Origin: Streptomyces carpinensis
GTDB taxonomy: Bacteria; Actinomycetota; Actinomycetes; Streptomycetales; Streptomycetaceae
Assembly (NCBI RefSeq): GCF_002154505.1
Contig: NZ_MUBM01000004.1
Location: 1 to 64,000, forward strand
Direction of reading: 5' to 3'
DNA: 64,000 nt
Shown: positions 43,607-52,672 of the stretch, piece by piece
Numbering within the stretch: the stretch's first letter is position 1
How the letters are laid out: each line of letters begins with the position of its first letter
Program-made: the position numbers and the translations under genes
Notes under the pieces: model-generated
What the model saw: only the letters and a program-made list of their open reading frames with translations
Told to the model about the DNA's origin: nothing
Database searches by the model: none

Positions 43607-43741
43607 TCAGACTGTGAGGCCTTCGATCGCGACGGGGAGGTGGCGGGGGCAGCGCAGTACGGCGTTGGCGCGGTAGGGCGGCGGGTCCTCGAGCAGCCGG
43701 GAGAACGTGACCCGGCGGAACAGTTCGGGCACGGCGAGATG
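43607..43741 (-). pseudogene. Cytochrome P450 3' end (last 44 codons)
   Basis: Reads AVPELFRRVTFSRLLEDPPP, then YRANAVLRCPRHLPVAIEGL and TV before the TGA at 43607-43609. It is identical to the end of the P450 encoded at 59151-60356 apart from a Gly to Cys change. There is no heme-binding region, so it has no function. Confidence 0.85.
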
Positions 43742-44156
<415 letters not shown>

Positions 44157-44192
44157 GTTCGGCAGCGTCCGCAGGGCGGGACGCTGCCGAAC
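44157..44192 (-). terminator. Perfect 14-bp hairpin terminator
   Basis: GTTCGGCAGCGTCC (44157-44170) and its exact reverse complement (44179-44192) enclose an 8-base loop, 66 bp past the stop of the leftward SDR gene. It probably ends the PfpI-SDR transcript. Confidence 0.75.
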
Positions 44193-44257
44193 GGCGACGG
44201 ACCCGGCCCGCTTTGACGCCGCAGTCGAAGGATGTAGAGAGTGGCGGATGCCCGTCC

Positions 44258-45037
44258 TCAGTACGGTTGGCCCGTCGGCATGATGGTGACCTGCTGGAGG
44301 TTCACCCGGCGCGGGAGCGAGGCGAGGAAGCCGATCGTGTCGGCTATGTCCTGGGGCGTCAGCCACTCGATGGCCTCCTTGGAGTCCTCCAGCCAGTCGA
44401 TCGCCCCCTGGTCGGTGACGTGCTCCTGTAGCTCGGTACCGACGATGCCTGGCTCGATGGCCGAGACGCGGACGTTCTTCGGGCCCAGTTCCACGCGCAG
44501 GTGGCGGGAGAGCTGGGTGACGTACGCCTTGGTGCCGGAGTAGACCGCGAAGTTCGGGAAGATGTTCTGGGCCGCGATCGACGAGGTGTTGATCAGGTCG
44601 GCCACGCCGCCGCCTTGGCCGGCGGCCTTCACGAGCTGCGGGACGAATGCGCCGATGACGTTCATCAGACCGGTGATGTTCAGGTCGATCTGGCGCTGCC
44701 ACTGATCGGTGGCCAGTTCCTCGATCGGGGCGGGGAGCATGACGCCGGCGTTGTTGAGCAGCAGGTCGGCGCCGCCTCGTTCGGCCGCGACCTGGTCGGC
44801 GGCCGCTTGGGTCGCCGCCTTGTCGGTCACGTCGGTGGCGATCGCGGTGGCGCTGCCGCCGTTCTTCTCGATCCTGGCGACCAGGTCGGTCAGCCGATCG
44901 GCGCGTCTGGCCAGGACGACGGCGTGTGCGCCGAGCGCGGCCAGCTTCTCTGCGGACGCCTCTCCGATGCCGCTGGAGGCTCCGGTGATGACCGCGACGC
45001 GGCCCTGGAGAGGCTGGGTGGTGTTCTGTGTGGACAT
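44258..45037 (-). CDS. Short-chain dehydrogenase/reductase (classical SDR)
   Basis: NAD(P)H-dependent oxidoreductase of 259 residues. Features are the cofactor motif TGASSGIG (residues 19-26), RRADRL after the second strand (basic, pointing to NADPH), LLLNNAGVM, the catalytic Ser in LINTSSIAA, and YSGTK (Tyr-x3-Lys). It belongs to the clavulanate-dehydrogenase-like or YdfG-like SDRs by length and end (TIMPTGQPY). GGAAGG precedes the ATG at 45037. The DJ-1/PfpI gene ends 77 bp upstream on the same strand, so both may form an operon that detoxifies carbonyl compounds. Confidence 0.93.
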   Translation of the reverse strand: MSTQNTTQPLQGRVAVITGASSGIGEASAEKLAALGAHAVVLARRADRLTDLVARIEKNGGSATAIATDVTDKAATQAAADQVAAERGGADLLLNNAGVMLPAPIEELATDQWQRQIDLNITGLMNVIGAFVPQLVKAAGQGGGVADLINTSSIAAQNIFPNFAVYSGTKAYVTQLSRHLRVELGPKNVRVSAIEPGIVGTELQEHVTDQGAIDWLEDSKEAIEWLTPQDIADTIGFLASLPRRVNLQQVTIMPTGQPY

Positions 45038-45114
45038 AGGTGCACCTTCCGGAGGAGAGCCAGGTTGATGTGCCGCCGGGCCGCGTCCGGGATGTCCGGA
45101 TCACAAGGCCGGTT

Positions 45115-45810
45115 TCAGGAAAGAACCTTGACCACTTCCCGCGCCAGCGGCCCCGACGAAGCCGGATTCTGTCCCGTGTGGAGGTTGCCGTCCGACACGG
45201 TGTACGGCGCCCAGGCGGGACCACGTGTGTACTTGGTGGGGAGCTTCTGCAGCTCGTCCTCCAGCAGCCACTTCGCGTCCTTGGCGAAACCGACCCCCTC
45301 TTCTTCCTCGTTGCAGAATCCGGTCACGTTGAGGCCTGCGAAGGGCGTTTTGCCGTGCTCGTCGCGGGTCGCGAGGATCGCGGCAGGGGCGTGGCAGACG
45401 ATGGCGAGGGGCTTGCCCGACGCGAGTGCCTTGCGGAGCAGTACGGCGGAGTCCGCGTCGAAGGCGAGATCTTCCATTGGGCCGTGCCCGCCCGGGTAGT
45501 AGACCGCGTCATAGTCCTCGAGTCGCACGTCCTTGATGTCGATGGGATGGCGGAGCTGTTCGGCCGACTCGATGACTGCCGTCTCCTTGAGCATGTTCTC
45601 CTCGCCGCCCGCGTACCGGGGCTGCAGGCTCATGGTGTCGACGACGGGGATAACGGCGCCCGGTGTTGCCACCGTGATCTCGTAGCCGGCGTCCGTAAAG
45701 ACGCTATAGGGTGCTACGAATTCCTCAGCCCAATATCCAGTCGGATGACGATGTCCATTCTTGAATGTCCAGTAGCTTACGCCGGTAAGTACAATAAGAA
45801 TTCGACCCAC
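45115..45810 (-). CDS. DJ-1/PfpI superfamily protein (glyoxalase III/Hsp31-like)
   Basis: Protein of 231 residues with the DJ-1 fold. The nucleophile elbow reads AIVCHAPAAIL (Cys followed by His), preceded by YYPGGHGPMEDLA with the family Glu/Asp-Gly region and followed by a C-terminal HTGQNPASSGPLA. Length and motifs resemble Hsp31-type glyoxalase III, which turns methylglyoxal to lactate without glutathione. The start is the GTG at 45810 with GGGGAG upstream. The first 40 codons are notably poor in G+C for this genome, which may mean a foreign origin. Confidence 0.9.
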   Translation of the reverse strand: MGRILIVLTGVSYWTFKNGHRHPTGYWAEEFVAPYSVFTDAGYEITVATPGAVIPVVDTMSLQPRYAGGEENMLKETAVIESAEQLRHPIDIKDVRLEDYDAVYYPGGHGPMEDLAFDADSAVLLRKALASGKPLAIVCHAPAAILATRDEHGKTPFAGLNVTGFCNEEEEGVGFAKDAKWLLEDELQKLPTKYTRGPAWAPYTVSDGNLHTGQNPASSGPLAREVVKVLS

Positions 45811-46370
45811 GACTGATCTCCCCTTGATGTTGGGGTGAGCGTATAGTCGCCTTAATACTACCCGCGCCGGGCGACCGCGGCAACCGGAGGGTGTATTCGC
45901 GGCGACGCAGAAATTGAATGCGTGGCGCCCATATTCACTTTCCTGTCCGTGTCGGTTTCAATGCTGTCTGATTTTCGGGGTCGTGTGGCAAGTGAAAATT
46001 ACCAGCAGGCCACGTTCATTGCCCTCCGGCGCTTCTATAGTGGGGGCAACTCGCTCTGGTGGATCTCCGACGGACGCGCCTCGGTCACTAATTCGTTCAG
46101 GTGTGTCCGCCCCGGTAAAGGTGGAGACGGCTACTCCAGCGCGGTGGACAGCGGATGCGGTGCTTGAGGCCGGCGGCGCTCATGATGATTATTCGCTCTG
46201 TGCTGCTGCACCATCGAAGCGTCATACCGAGACTTTGTCCGCAGCTTGCTAGTGTCTCGTGACCGCTCCGGCTTCATCTCCGGCGAACCATATGCAACCT
46301 GTTGGTCAGTGTTCTTGCGTACAGCCGCTTGACACGAGCAGCACAACGAGATGCGAGATGGGGTACTTCC
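45811..46370. other. Intergenic region, locally low in G+C, divergent promoters
   Basis: About 560 bp between the leftward PfpI gene and the rightward transporter gene. The part 45840-46050 is clearly poorer in G+C than the rest of the window and should contain both promoters. No ORF resembles a known protein. No strong repeat was seen. Confidence 0.4.
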
Positions 46371-47063
46371 GTGTCGAATCCGTCGTCGTCCGTACCTGTC
46401 GCTCCGCCACCTGGACTCACCACGCCCGACCCTGCACCGCTCGGCCTCATTGCATTCAGCATGGTAAACATCATCCAGAGTTTTTTCAATGCTGGCGTCA
46501 ATCCGGCTCTCTTTCCTGCCGCGTGGCCGCTCGAGTTCTTTGTGGGCGGCCTTGTTCAGATGATCGCGGGAATCTTCGAATTCAGGCAGGGCAGCAGGTT
46601 GGGCGCCACGGCGTTCACCGTGCTGGGCGCGTTCTGGCTGTGCTTCGTGGTCTACGCCAAGTTCATCGTCGTTGCTTTGCCCGCGGTACAGGCCCACACG
46701 GGGACGGGCCGGTTTCTGCTGCCGTGGGCAGTGATTCTCCTCGTCCTCACGCTTGCGGCAGTTCGAACGACGGGCGTACTCCTGGCCGCATTCGTCACCA
46801 CTCCCATCAACGTTTCCGTCCTCACGGCAGGCGAGTTCGTCGAATCCACCACATTGATCAGGGTTGCGAGCGGCTTCGGCTTCCTCACCGCGGCGCTCGG
46901 CCTGTACGGTGCGTTCGCGGGCCTCGTCAACGGAACGTGGGGCCGACACGTGATGCCGACCTACCCGGACCCCGGCAAACGTCTCGAATGGCTTGCCCGC
47001 AGCAAGGCACGCCCTACGTCGGTGACCTCGTCGGCGGCGGAGCACTCTGAGCTCTCCAACTGA
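46371..47063 (+). CDS. Acetate/succinate transporter, GPR1/FUN34/YaaH (SatP) family
   Basis: Membrane protein of 230 residues with six hydrophobic segments. The family motif N-P-A-P-L-G-L appears as DPAPLGLIAFSMVNII at the start of helix one, and MIAGIFEFRQGSRLGATAFT is the second conserved element (AGxxEFxxGxxFGxxxFxxYGxFW). It carries acetate and related short acids across the cytoplasmic membrane. The GTG at 46371 is the likely start, since upstream residues are not family-like. Neighbouring malic enzyme and fumarase genes would fit use of C2 and C4 acids. Confidence 0.9.
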   Translation: MSNPSSSVPVAPPPGLTTPDPAPLGLIAFSMVNIIQSFFNAGVNPALFPAAWPLEFFVGGLVQMIAGIFEFRQGSRLGATAFTVLGAFWLCFVVYAKFIVVALPAVQAHTGTGRFLLPWAVILLVLTLAAVRTTGVLLAAFVTTPINVSVLTAGEFVESTTLIRVASGFGFLTAALGLYGAFAGLVNGTWGRHVMPTYPDPGKRLEWLARSKARPTSVTSSAAEHSELSN

Positions 47064-47409
47064 GCCGCGGCGGATTCCCGGGTAAGCCTTCGAGGTTAAT
47101 AGCTCAACAGCGCTGAGATACCGAGACGTTGGCACCGAACTTCAATGCGGGCCAGGTAGAACCCGTCGAGTTGCCGGGAGCCGCATGCGAGCCCAGACTC
47201 AATATTGGGTACGGCGTGGGGACCGTCGGGGCCCGATTGGAAGATCCAGGTGGCGCTGCGTGTGCAGACGGCTTCGAGGCTCGACCGCAGTCTTGCCCAG
47301 CCTCACCTCTTGCTCCAAGCCACCCCGCGGCGCGTGTTGGGCGTTTCCTGCAGTGCGCCGGTCCCTGCAGCGCCGTGGAGTACCGAGGACGTGAAGGGAA
47401 CGACTCCAC
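47064..47409. other. Intergenic region upstream of the SDR-malic enzyme genes
   Basis: About 345 bp with no supported gene. It should contain the promoter of the SDR gene at 47410. Confidence 0.4.
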
Positions 47410-48282
47410 ATGGCGAATGCAGCATTGAAGGACCTGAGGAAGGTCCTCATTACTGGAGCAGGAACCGGCTTCGGGTTCGAGGCCGCTATGCGCCTCGCCG
47501 AGAGGGGCTTCGACGTGATCGCCGGGGTGGAGATCTACGCCCAGGTGCAGACGCTGAAGTGGCAGGCGGCTGAGCGAGGAGTCAAGCTTCAGGTGGTGAA
47601 GCTCGATGTCACGAACGACGGAGACCGCCGCAAGGCCCTCGACTGGGGCGTGGAAATCCTGGTGAACAACGCCGGGGTCGGTGAGGGCGGCTCCACAGTT
47701 GACATCCCAGAGGCGAACATCCGGCACCAGTTCGAGGTCAACGTCACCGGTCCGCTGGTCCTCACCCAGGGAATCGTCAAGCAGATGGTCAAGCGCGGGG
47801 CCGGCCGCGTCGTTTGGGTGTCCTCGCGGGAGGGCTTGAACGTCAATCCCTTCACCGGCATCTACTCCGCCTCCAAGCACGCGATCGAGGCCATCGCCGA
47901 GACCATGGCCTACGAGTTGCAGGAGCACAACATCGAAGTCGCCACGGTCAACCCGGGGCCCTTCCTGACCGGCTTCAACGACCGCATGTTCCAGACCTGG
48001 GAGAGCTGGGAGGACGACGCCTCGCAGCGCCTCTTCGACTACTCCAAGCTCGCCTTCCCCCGCCCGCAGTTCGACCCCGAACCGGTGTTTGCCACGCTGA
48101 CGGCCGTTGCCGCCGGGGAGGTCGACAGCTTCCGAAACCTGGAGCCCAAATCGATGCTCGAGGAGACCAAGCAGCTCCAGGCGGTTCCATGGGAGCGCAA
48201 GGTCACGGACGGCCTCGGGACCCGGCATCCGGCCATCCAACACTCCTACGAGATGAAGCCCGAGACTCCCGTGACCGTCTGA
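47410..48282 (+). CDS. Short-chain dehydrogenase/reductase
   Basis: Oxidoreductase of 290 residues with the SDR layout: cofactor motif TGAGTGFG (residues 15-22), LKLDVTND-type acidic element (KLDVTNDGD), ILVNNAGVG, the catalytic Ser in VVWVSSREG and YSASK (Tyr-x3-Lys). The C-terminal 100 residues are longer than in minimal SDRs and resemble retinol-dehydrogenase-like members. GAAGGGA precedes the ATG. It lies 150 bp before the malic enzyme gene, with a hairpin in the gap. The substrate is unknown. Confidence 0.9.
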   Translation: MANAALKDLRKVLITGAGTGFGFEAAMRLAERGFDVIAGVEIYAQVQTLKWQAAERGVKLQVVKLDVTNDGDRRKALDWGVEILVNNAGVGEGGSTVDIPEANIRHQFEVNVTGPLVLTQGIVKQMVKRGAGRVVWVSSREGLNVNPFTGIYSASKHAIEAIAETMAYELQEHNIEVATVNPGPFLTGFNDRMFQTWESWEDDASQRLFDYSKLAFPRPQFDPEPVFATLTAVAAGEVDSFRNLEPKSMLEETKQLQAVPWERKVTDGLGTRHPAIQHSYEMKPETPVTV

Positions 48283-48336
48283 GGACGCTGAGGGCAGCGG
48301 CACGGGCAGGCCGTGGAGGCAAAGCAAGGGCTTGGC

Positions 48337-48368
48337 GGGAGCCGACCCGGGGACCCGGGACGGCTCCC
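48337..48368 (+). terminator. Hairpin between SDR and malic enzyme genes
   Basis: GGGAGCC (48337-48343) pairs with GGCTCCC (48362-48368), and the enclosed CCCGGG repeats can extend the stem after a mismatch. It may end the SDR transcript. Confidence 0.45.
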
Positions 48369-48432
48369 CGACGTGTGAAGCCACGCTCGCTCTTGAGCGC
48401 GCAGCACTCGCAACAGCTGGAGGTACACCACA

Positions 48433-50088
48433 ATGCCCGTCAAGCCGACCGTGCTGCAGGATCGCTATCGCAATCGCAGTACCGCGTACACGCTGGAGGA
48501 GCGGGCGAGGCTGGGGATCACGGGGCGGCTGCCGGCAGCGGTCGAGACCCTCGACGAGCAGGCCCGCCGGGCTTACGCACAGCTGCTGCAGCAGCCTTCC
48601 AACCTGCACAAGTACATCTACCTCAACGAGGTCCACGACCGGAACCAGGTGCTGTACTTCAAGCTGCTTGCCGACCACCTCGAGGAACTGCTCCCGGTCG
48701 TCTACGACCCCACGGTCGGCGAGGCGATAGAGAAGTGGTCGGTCGACTACCGCGACTCGCGCGCGGTGTACCTGTCGATCGACCGCCCGGACGACATGAA
48801 GGCCTCGTTCCAATCGCTGGGCCTCGGCGCGGACGACGTCGATCTGATCGTCGTCTCCGATGCCCAGGAAATTCTGGGCATCGGAGACTGGGGCGTCAAC
48901 GGGACCGACATCTCCATCGGGAAACTCGCCGTCTACACGGCCGCCGCGGGCATCGACCCCAACCGCGTCATCGCCGTGAACCTCGACGTGGGGACGGACA
49001 ACGAGCAGCTGCTCAACAACCCGTCCTATCTGGGCAACCGGCACGCACGGGTCAGCGGCCGGCGCTACGACGACTTCATCGCCCAATATCTTCAGACCGC
49101 CTCCGAGCTGTTCCCGAACGCGTTGCTGCATTTCGAGGACTTCGGGCCGTCGAACGCCCGGCGGATCCTGGTGGAGAACGCCGACAAGTACCGCATCTTC
49201 AACGACGACATGCAGGGTACCGGCGCGATCGTCATGGCTTCGGCGTTCTCGGCCCTGAAAGTCACCGGGGGACGCTGGCCCGAGCAACGGCTCGTCGTCT
49301 TCGGGGCAGGCACCGCCGGCACCGGCATGGCCGATCAGATCCACGCAGCGATGCTCAGGGACGGTGCGACCCCCGACGAGGCGAAGAAAAACATCTGGCT
49401 CATCGACGTCCACGGCCTGGTGACCGATGACATGCCGGACCTCCCCGACTACCAGCAGGTTTACGCGCGGTCCAAGGCCGAGGTCGGCGGGTGGGGCGAC
49501 GGCGAGATCGATCTCCTCACCACGATCCGACACGTCAAGCCCACCATCCTCATCGGCACCTCCACAGCCCATGGCGCGTTCACCGAGGATGTCGTGAGGG
49601 CGCTGGCGGAGGGTGTCGAGCGCCCGATCCTGCTGCCCCTGTCGAATCCGACGAGTCGCATCGAGGTCATGCCATCGGACGCGGTGCCCTGGACCGAGGG
49701 CAGGGCACTGATGGCGGTCGGGATCCCGGTCGAGCCGGTCCAGTACAACGGCGTCTCCTACGAGATCGGGCAGGCGAACAACGCCCTCCTCTACCCGGGG
49801 CTCGGCCTCGGCACCATCGTGTCGGGAGCCAGCCGCGTCACGGACAACATGCTGCTCGCCGCCGCCGAGGCAGTGGCAGGCCAGGTCGATGTGTCGGCGC
49901 CCGGAGCATCGCTCCTGCCGCCGGTTGCGAACCTGAGGGCGTCGTCCGCGACGGTCGCGGTCGCCGTCGCCAAAGCGGCGGCAGTGGACGGTGTCGCGAC
50001 AAAGTCTCACGACAACCTCATTCAGGCGGTCCAGGACGCGATGTGGGACCCGGTCTATCGCCCGGACGACCTGGAGGACGGGCAATGA
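48433..50088 (+). CDS. NAD-type malic enzyme
   Basis: Oxidatively decarboxylates malate to pyruvate and CO2. At 551 residues it is of the long class (SfcA/MaeA type). Seen are LHKYIYLNEVHDRNQVLYFK, LLPVVYDPTVGEAIEKWS (catalytic Tyr region), GIGDWGVNGTDISIGKLAVY, FEDFGPSNARRIL, YRIFNDDMQGTGAIVMASAF (metal-binding Asp pair), the NAD motif VVFGAGTAGTGMAD and LPLSNPTSRIEVMPSDAVPW. GGAGG precedes the ATG. Its stop overlaps the fumarase start as ATGA, so fumarate to malate to pyruvate is encoded as one unit. Confidence 0.95.
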   Translation: MPVKPTVLQDRYRNRSTAYTLEERARLGITGRLPAAVETLDEQARRAYAQLLQQPSNLHKYIYLNEVHDRNQVLYFKLLADHLEELLPVVYDPTVGEAIEKWSVDYRDSRAVYLSIDRPDDMKASFQSLGLGADDVDLIVVSDAQEILGIGDWGVNGTDISIGKLAVYTAAAGIDPNRVIAVNLDVGTDNEQLLNNPSYLGNRHARVSGRRYDDFIAQYLQTASELFPNALLHFEDFGPSNARRILVENADKYRIFNDDMQGTGAIVMASAFSALKVTGGRWPEQRLVVFGAGTAGTGMADQIHAAMLRDGATPDEAKKNIWLIDVHGLVTDDMPDLPDYQQVYARSKAEVGGWGDGEIDLLTTIRHVKPTILIGTSTAHGAFTEDVVRALAEGVERPILLPLSNPTSRIEVMPSDAVPWTEGRALMAVGIPVEPVQYNGVSYEIGQANNALLYPGLGLGTIVSGASRVTDNMLLAAAEAVAGQVDVSAPGASLLPPVANLRASSATVAVAVAKAAAVDGVATKSHDNLIQAVQDAMWDPVYRPDDLEDGQ

Positions 50089-51542
50089 GCGACAACCAGT
50101 CGACCCCGGAGATGAAGGACCTGCCAATCGGGATCCATGCCGACGGGAGCCGGCCGGAGTTCGACAGTATGGGCACGGTCGACGTGCCGGCGGACCGGTA
50201 CTGGGGGGCGCAGACGCAGCGCTCGCTCCTCCACTTCTCCATCGGCGGCGACCGGATGCCGAAGGAGGTCTACCACGCCTACGGCTACGTGAAGAAGGCG
50301 GCAGCGCTCGTCAACGCTGCCGCCGGACGGCTGCCCGGCTGGAAGAAGCAGGCCATCGTGCGGGCGGCGGAGGAGGCCATCGCGGGCAAGCTCGACGACC
50401 ACTTTCCGCTCTACGTCTGGCAGACGGGGTCGGGCACCCAGAGCAACATGAACGTCAACGAGGTCATCTCCAACCGTGCGTCGCGGTTGCTCGGCGGAAC
50501 GCTCGGGACCCAGGAGCCGGTCGCCCCGAACGATGACGTCAACATGGGGCAGTCCAGCAACGACAGCTTCCCGACCGCGATGCACGTCGCATCCGTCCAG
50601 GAGATCGACGAGCACCTGCTGCCGCAGGCCCGGGAGCTCGCCGCGTCCATCGAGGCGAAAGCTACGGAATGGGCCGAGGTCGTCAAGATCGGCCGCACGC
50701 ACCTTGAGGACGCCGTGCCGCTCACGGTCGGGCAGGAATGGTCCGGCTACGCGGCGCAACTGCGCGCCTGCATCGAGGAGGTCGAGCACAGCCGCGCCGG
50801 CCTGCTCGAACTCGCGCTGGGCGGCACCGCCGTCGGCACGGGGCTGAACGCCCCCGAAGGCTTCAGCCGCGACGTCGCCGGCAAGATCGCCGAGCTGACT
50901 GGCAAGTCCTTCGTCACGGCCGAGAACAAGTTCATGGCACAGGGGTCCCTGGACCCGATGGTGCGGGCGCACGGCGCACTGCGCGGGCTGGCCGTCGCCC
51001 TGATGAAGATTGCCAACGACATGCGGTGGCTGGCCTCGGGCCCGCGTACCGGCTTCGCGGAACTGGAGCTTCCGCAGAACGAACCCGGTTCCTCGATCAT
51101 GCCTGGCAAGGTCAACCCGACCCAGTGCGAAGCCATCGTCATGATCGCCATTCAGGTGCTCGGCAACGACACGGCAGTCGCTTTCGCCGGCAGCCAGGGC
51201 AACTTCGAGCTTAATGCCATGCGCCCGGTGATCATCAACAACTTCCTCCATTCAGCGCGCATCCTCGCCGACGGAATGGAGAAGTTCCGCACCTTCTCCG
51301 TCAGCGGTACGCAACTCAACCGGGAGAAGATCGGACAGTACGTGGACCAGAGCCTGATGCTGGTCACGGTGCTGAGCCCCGTCATCGGGTACCAGAACGC
51401 CGCACACATCGCCGAAGCGGCGCTGGCCAACGACCAGACACTCAAGGAGGCCGCGCTGGCAAGCGGTCACGTCGACGAGAAGACCTTCGACTCCGTCGTC
51501 GACCCCCTTTCCATGGTCGGCCACGGTGCCTCCGGCGCCTGA
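50085..51542 (+). CDS. fumC: Class II fumarate hydratase
   Basis: Interconverts fumarate and malate; 485 residues, homotetrameric, oxygen-stable class II. Features are DRYWGAQTQRSLLHF, VWQTGSGTQSNMNVNEVISN, VNMGQSSNDSFPTAMHV, GRTHLEDAVPLTVGQEWSGY (catalytic His) and the superfamily signature GSSIMPGKVNPTQCE. The ATGA overlap with the malic enzyme gene shows translational coupling. Streptomyces normally has another fumarase for the citric acid cycle, so this one is likely pathway-specific. Confidence 0.96.
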   Translation: MSDNQSTPEMKDLPIGIHADGSRPEFDSMGTVDVPADRYWGAQTQRSLLHFSIGGDRMPKEVYHAYGYVKKAAALVNAAAGRLPGWKKQAIVRAAEEAIAGKLDDHFPLYVWQTGSGTQSNMNVNEVISNRASRLLGGTLGTQEPVAPNDDVNMGQSSNDSFPTAMHVASVQEIDEHLLPQARELAASIEAKATEWAEVVKIGRTHLEDAVPLTVGQEWSGYAAQLRACIEEVEHSRAGLLELALGGTAVGTGLNAPEGFSRDVAGKIAELTGKSFVTAENKFMAQGSLDPMVRAHGALRGLAVALMKIANDMRWLASGPRTGFAELELPQNEPGSSIMPGKVNPTQCEAIVMIAIQVLGNDTAVAFAGSQGNFELNAMRPVIINNFLHSARILADGMEKFRTFSVSGTQLNREKIGQYVDQSLMLVTVLSPVIGYQNAAHIAEAALANDQTLKEAALASGHVDEKTFDSVVDPLSMVGHGASGA

Positions 51543-51544
51543 CA

Positions 51545-51775
51545 ACCACTTGTGTGCCTCCTCTTTCCAATCCGGATTCGGCCTGGCCACGCTCATAACG
51601 GTGCGAGATGACGAGTCCGGTGCCTGGGTAGCCGCCGTCAGCGATCGTGAGGGTCTTGCCGACAGCGGCCTTGGCGCCAGACTCCTCCCACTCCTTGCAG
51701 TCGTTGCGACGGTTGACGACGAGCGGCCGGCCGACCACGACGACCAGGCGGGTGTCGGTGTCGATGACAGTGGCT
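51545..51775 (-). pseudogene. IS5-family transposase remnant
   Basis: The - strand reads VGRPLVVNRRNDCKEWEESG, AKAAVGKTLTIADGGYPGTG and LVISHRYERGQAE, matching the middle of IS5-type (DDE_Tnp_4) transposases where the sequence normally continues to HKQVRARVEHxFARMK. That end is missing. It sits right behind the fumarase stop. Confidence 0.7.
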
Positions 51776-51807
51776 ATTGGTCGTTGGTGGTTGACGACGT
51801 GATCTGC

Positions 51808-52611
51808 TCACACGATGTTGAGGCAGTCCAGGAACGGTTCCGCGGTGGCCGTCTCGCCTGTGATCCGGCAGTGGTCCCGCCACGCGGTCCGGGTCGTGCC
51901 CCATGCGATGAAGTCGGTCGCTGTGCTGTGGATCCGGGCGGCGGCGCCGTCCGCGGCACCTGGCTCCACCGTCAGCAGGCCGTCCGGTCCGTCGGCGGGA
52001 ACGACGGTGGCGGTCGTGGCGCCCGGTCCGGTGAACTCGAGTACGAGCGGCCTGCTGACGGTGGCGGTGAGTTCGGTCCCCTGCATCTGTGGGATGCCGG
52101 CGAGCATGAACTCGACCGTCGGCGCCACCAGCGCGTCGTCGGGCGGAGGGACCGCGAAGGGAAGCGGACCGCCGGGTTCGAGCATGTCGTATCGCAGGTG
52201 GCACAGAACGTTGAACGCCATGGTGTTCGCTAGCAGGTGCCGGGGATAGGTGCCCAGCCCCGGTACCAGCACCGGTTCGTCCGCCTGCGGCACCTGCTGT
52301 CCCGCCTCCAGGATCTCCAACTGCCGGGGGGTGAAGCGACGCCATTCCTCGATCACCTCGGCGTGGCTCCGGCCGCGGCGCTCGTCGACCCTCATGTCGT
52401 GGTAGCGCTCGCGGTTCTTGGGCCACGACGGATCCGGGGCAGGAGGGTCGACGGCCTCATGAGCGAGGGCGCCCAGGTGGGCGAGCACGTCGATGACGCG
52501 CCAGCCCGCACAGGCCGATGGAGACTCCCATCCGCGGTCGTCCACCAGAGGCGCGATCTCCGACAGCTGCTCGCTGCTGCGCCGCGCCGAGGCGACACCC
52601 TCTCGACTCAT
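51808..52611 (-). CDS. Maleylpyruvate isomerase-family protein (DinB-like, mycothiol type)
   Basis: Protein of 267 residues with the MDMPI/DinB fold. The N-terminal four-helix part contains GWRVIDVLAHLGALAHEAVD and the later NTMAFNVLCHLRYDML, which supply the metal-binding His residues. The C-terminal third (TATVSRPLVLEFTGPGATTA, DFIAWG) is the sterol-carrier-like end of actinobacterial members. Known enzymes isomerise maleylpyruvate to fumarylpyruvate with mycothiol in the gentisate pathway, but many paralogues are uncharacterised thiol-dependent proteins. GGAGGG precedes the ATG at 52611. It is the third gene of a leftward run with the dehydrogenases upstream. Confidence 0.8.
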   Translation of the reverse strand: MSREGVASARRSSEQLSEIAPLVDDRGWESPSACAGWRVIDVLAHLGALAHEAVDPPAPDPSWPKNRERYHDMRVDERRGRSHAEVIEEWRRFTPRQLEILEAGQQVPQADEPVLVPGLGTYPRHLLANTMAFNVLCHLRYDMLEPGGPLPFAVPPPDDALVAPTVEFMLAGIPQMQGTELTATVSRPLVLEFTGPGATTATVVPADGPDGLLTVEPGAADGAAARIHSTATDFIAWGTTRTAWRDHCRITGETATAEPFLDCLNIV

Positions 52612-52672
52612 CAGCCTTTTCCCTCCACGCGGACTCCTCGCGGCAGGCCACCGCACGAGCCTCCTGCCGGTG

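Larger units (their letters stand above)
43280..43741. repeat. Direct repeat copy 1: P450 gene end plus IS110 remnant
   Basis: This segment matches 58893-59285 in the same orientation with only scattered single-base differences, except that about 100 bp (around 43322-43432) are replaced by about 35 bp of other sequence in the second copy. It contains the last 44 codons of a cytochrome P450 gene and the 3' end of an IS110-type transposase. The full P450 gene exists only at the second copy. Confidence 0.85.

Noticed and set aside
47104..50127. 1007-codon open frame on the - strand under the SDR, malic enzyme and fumarase genes
   Set aside because: Pure antisense shadow; no family features, while the + strand frames are complete known enzymes.
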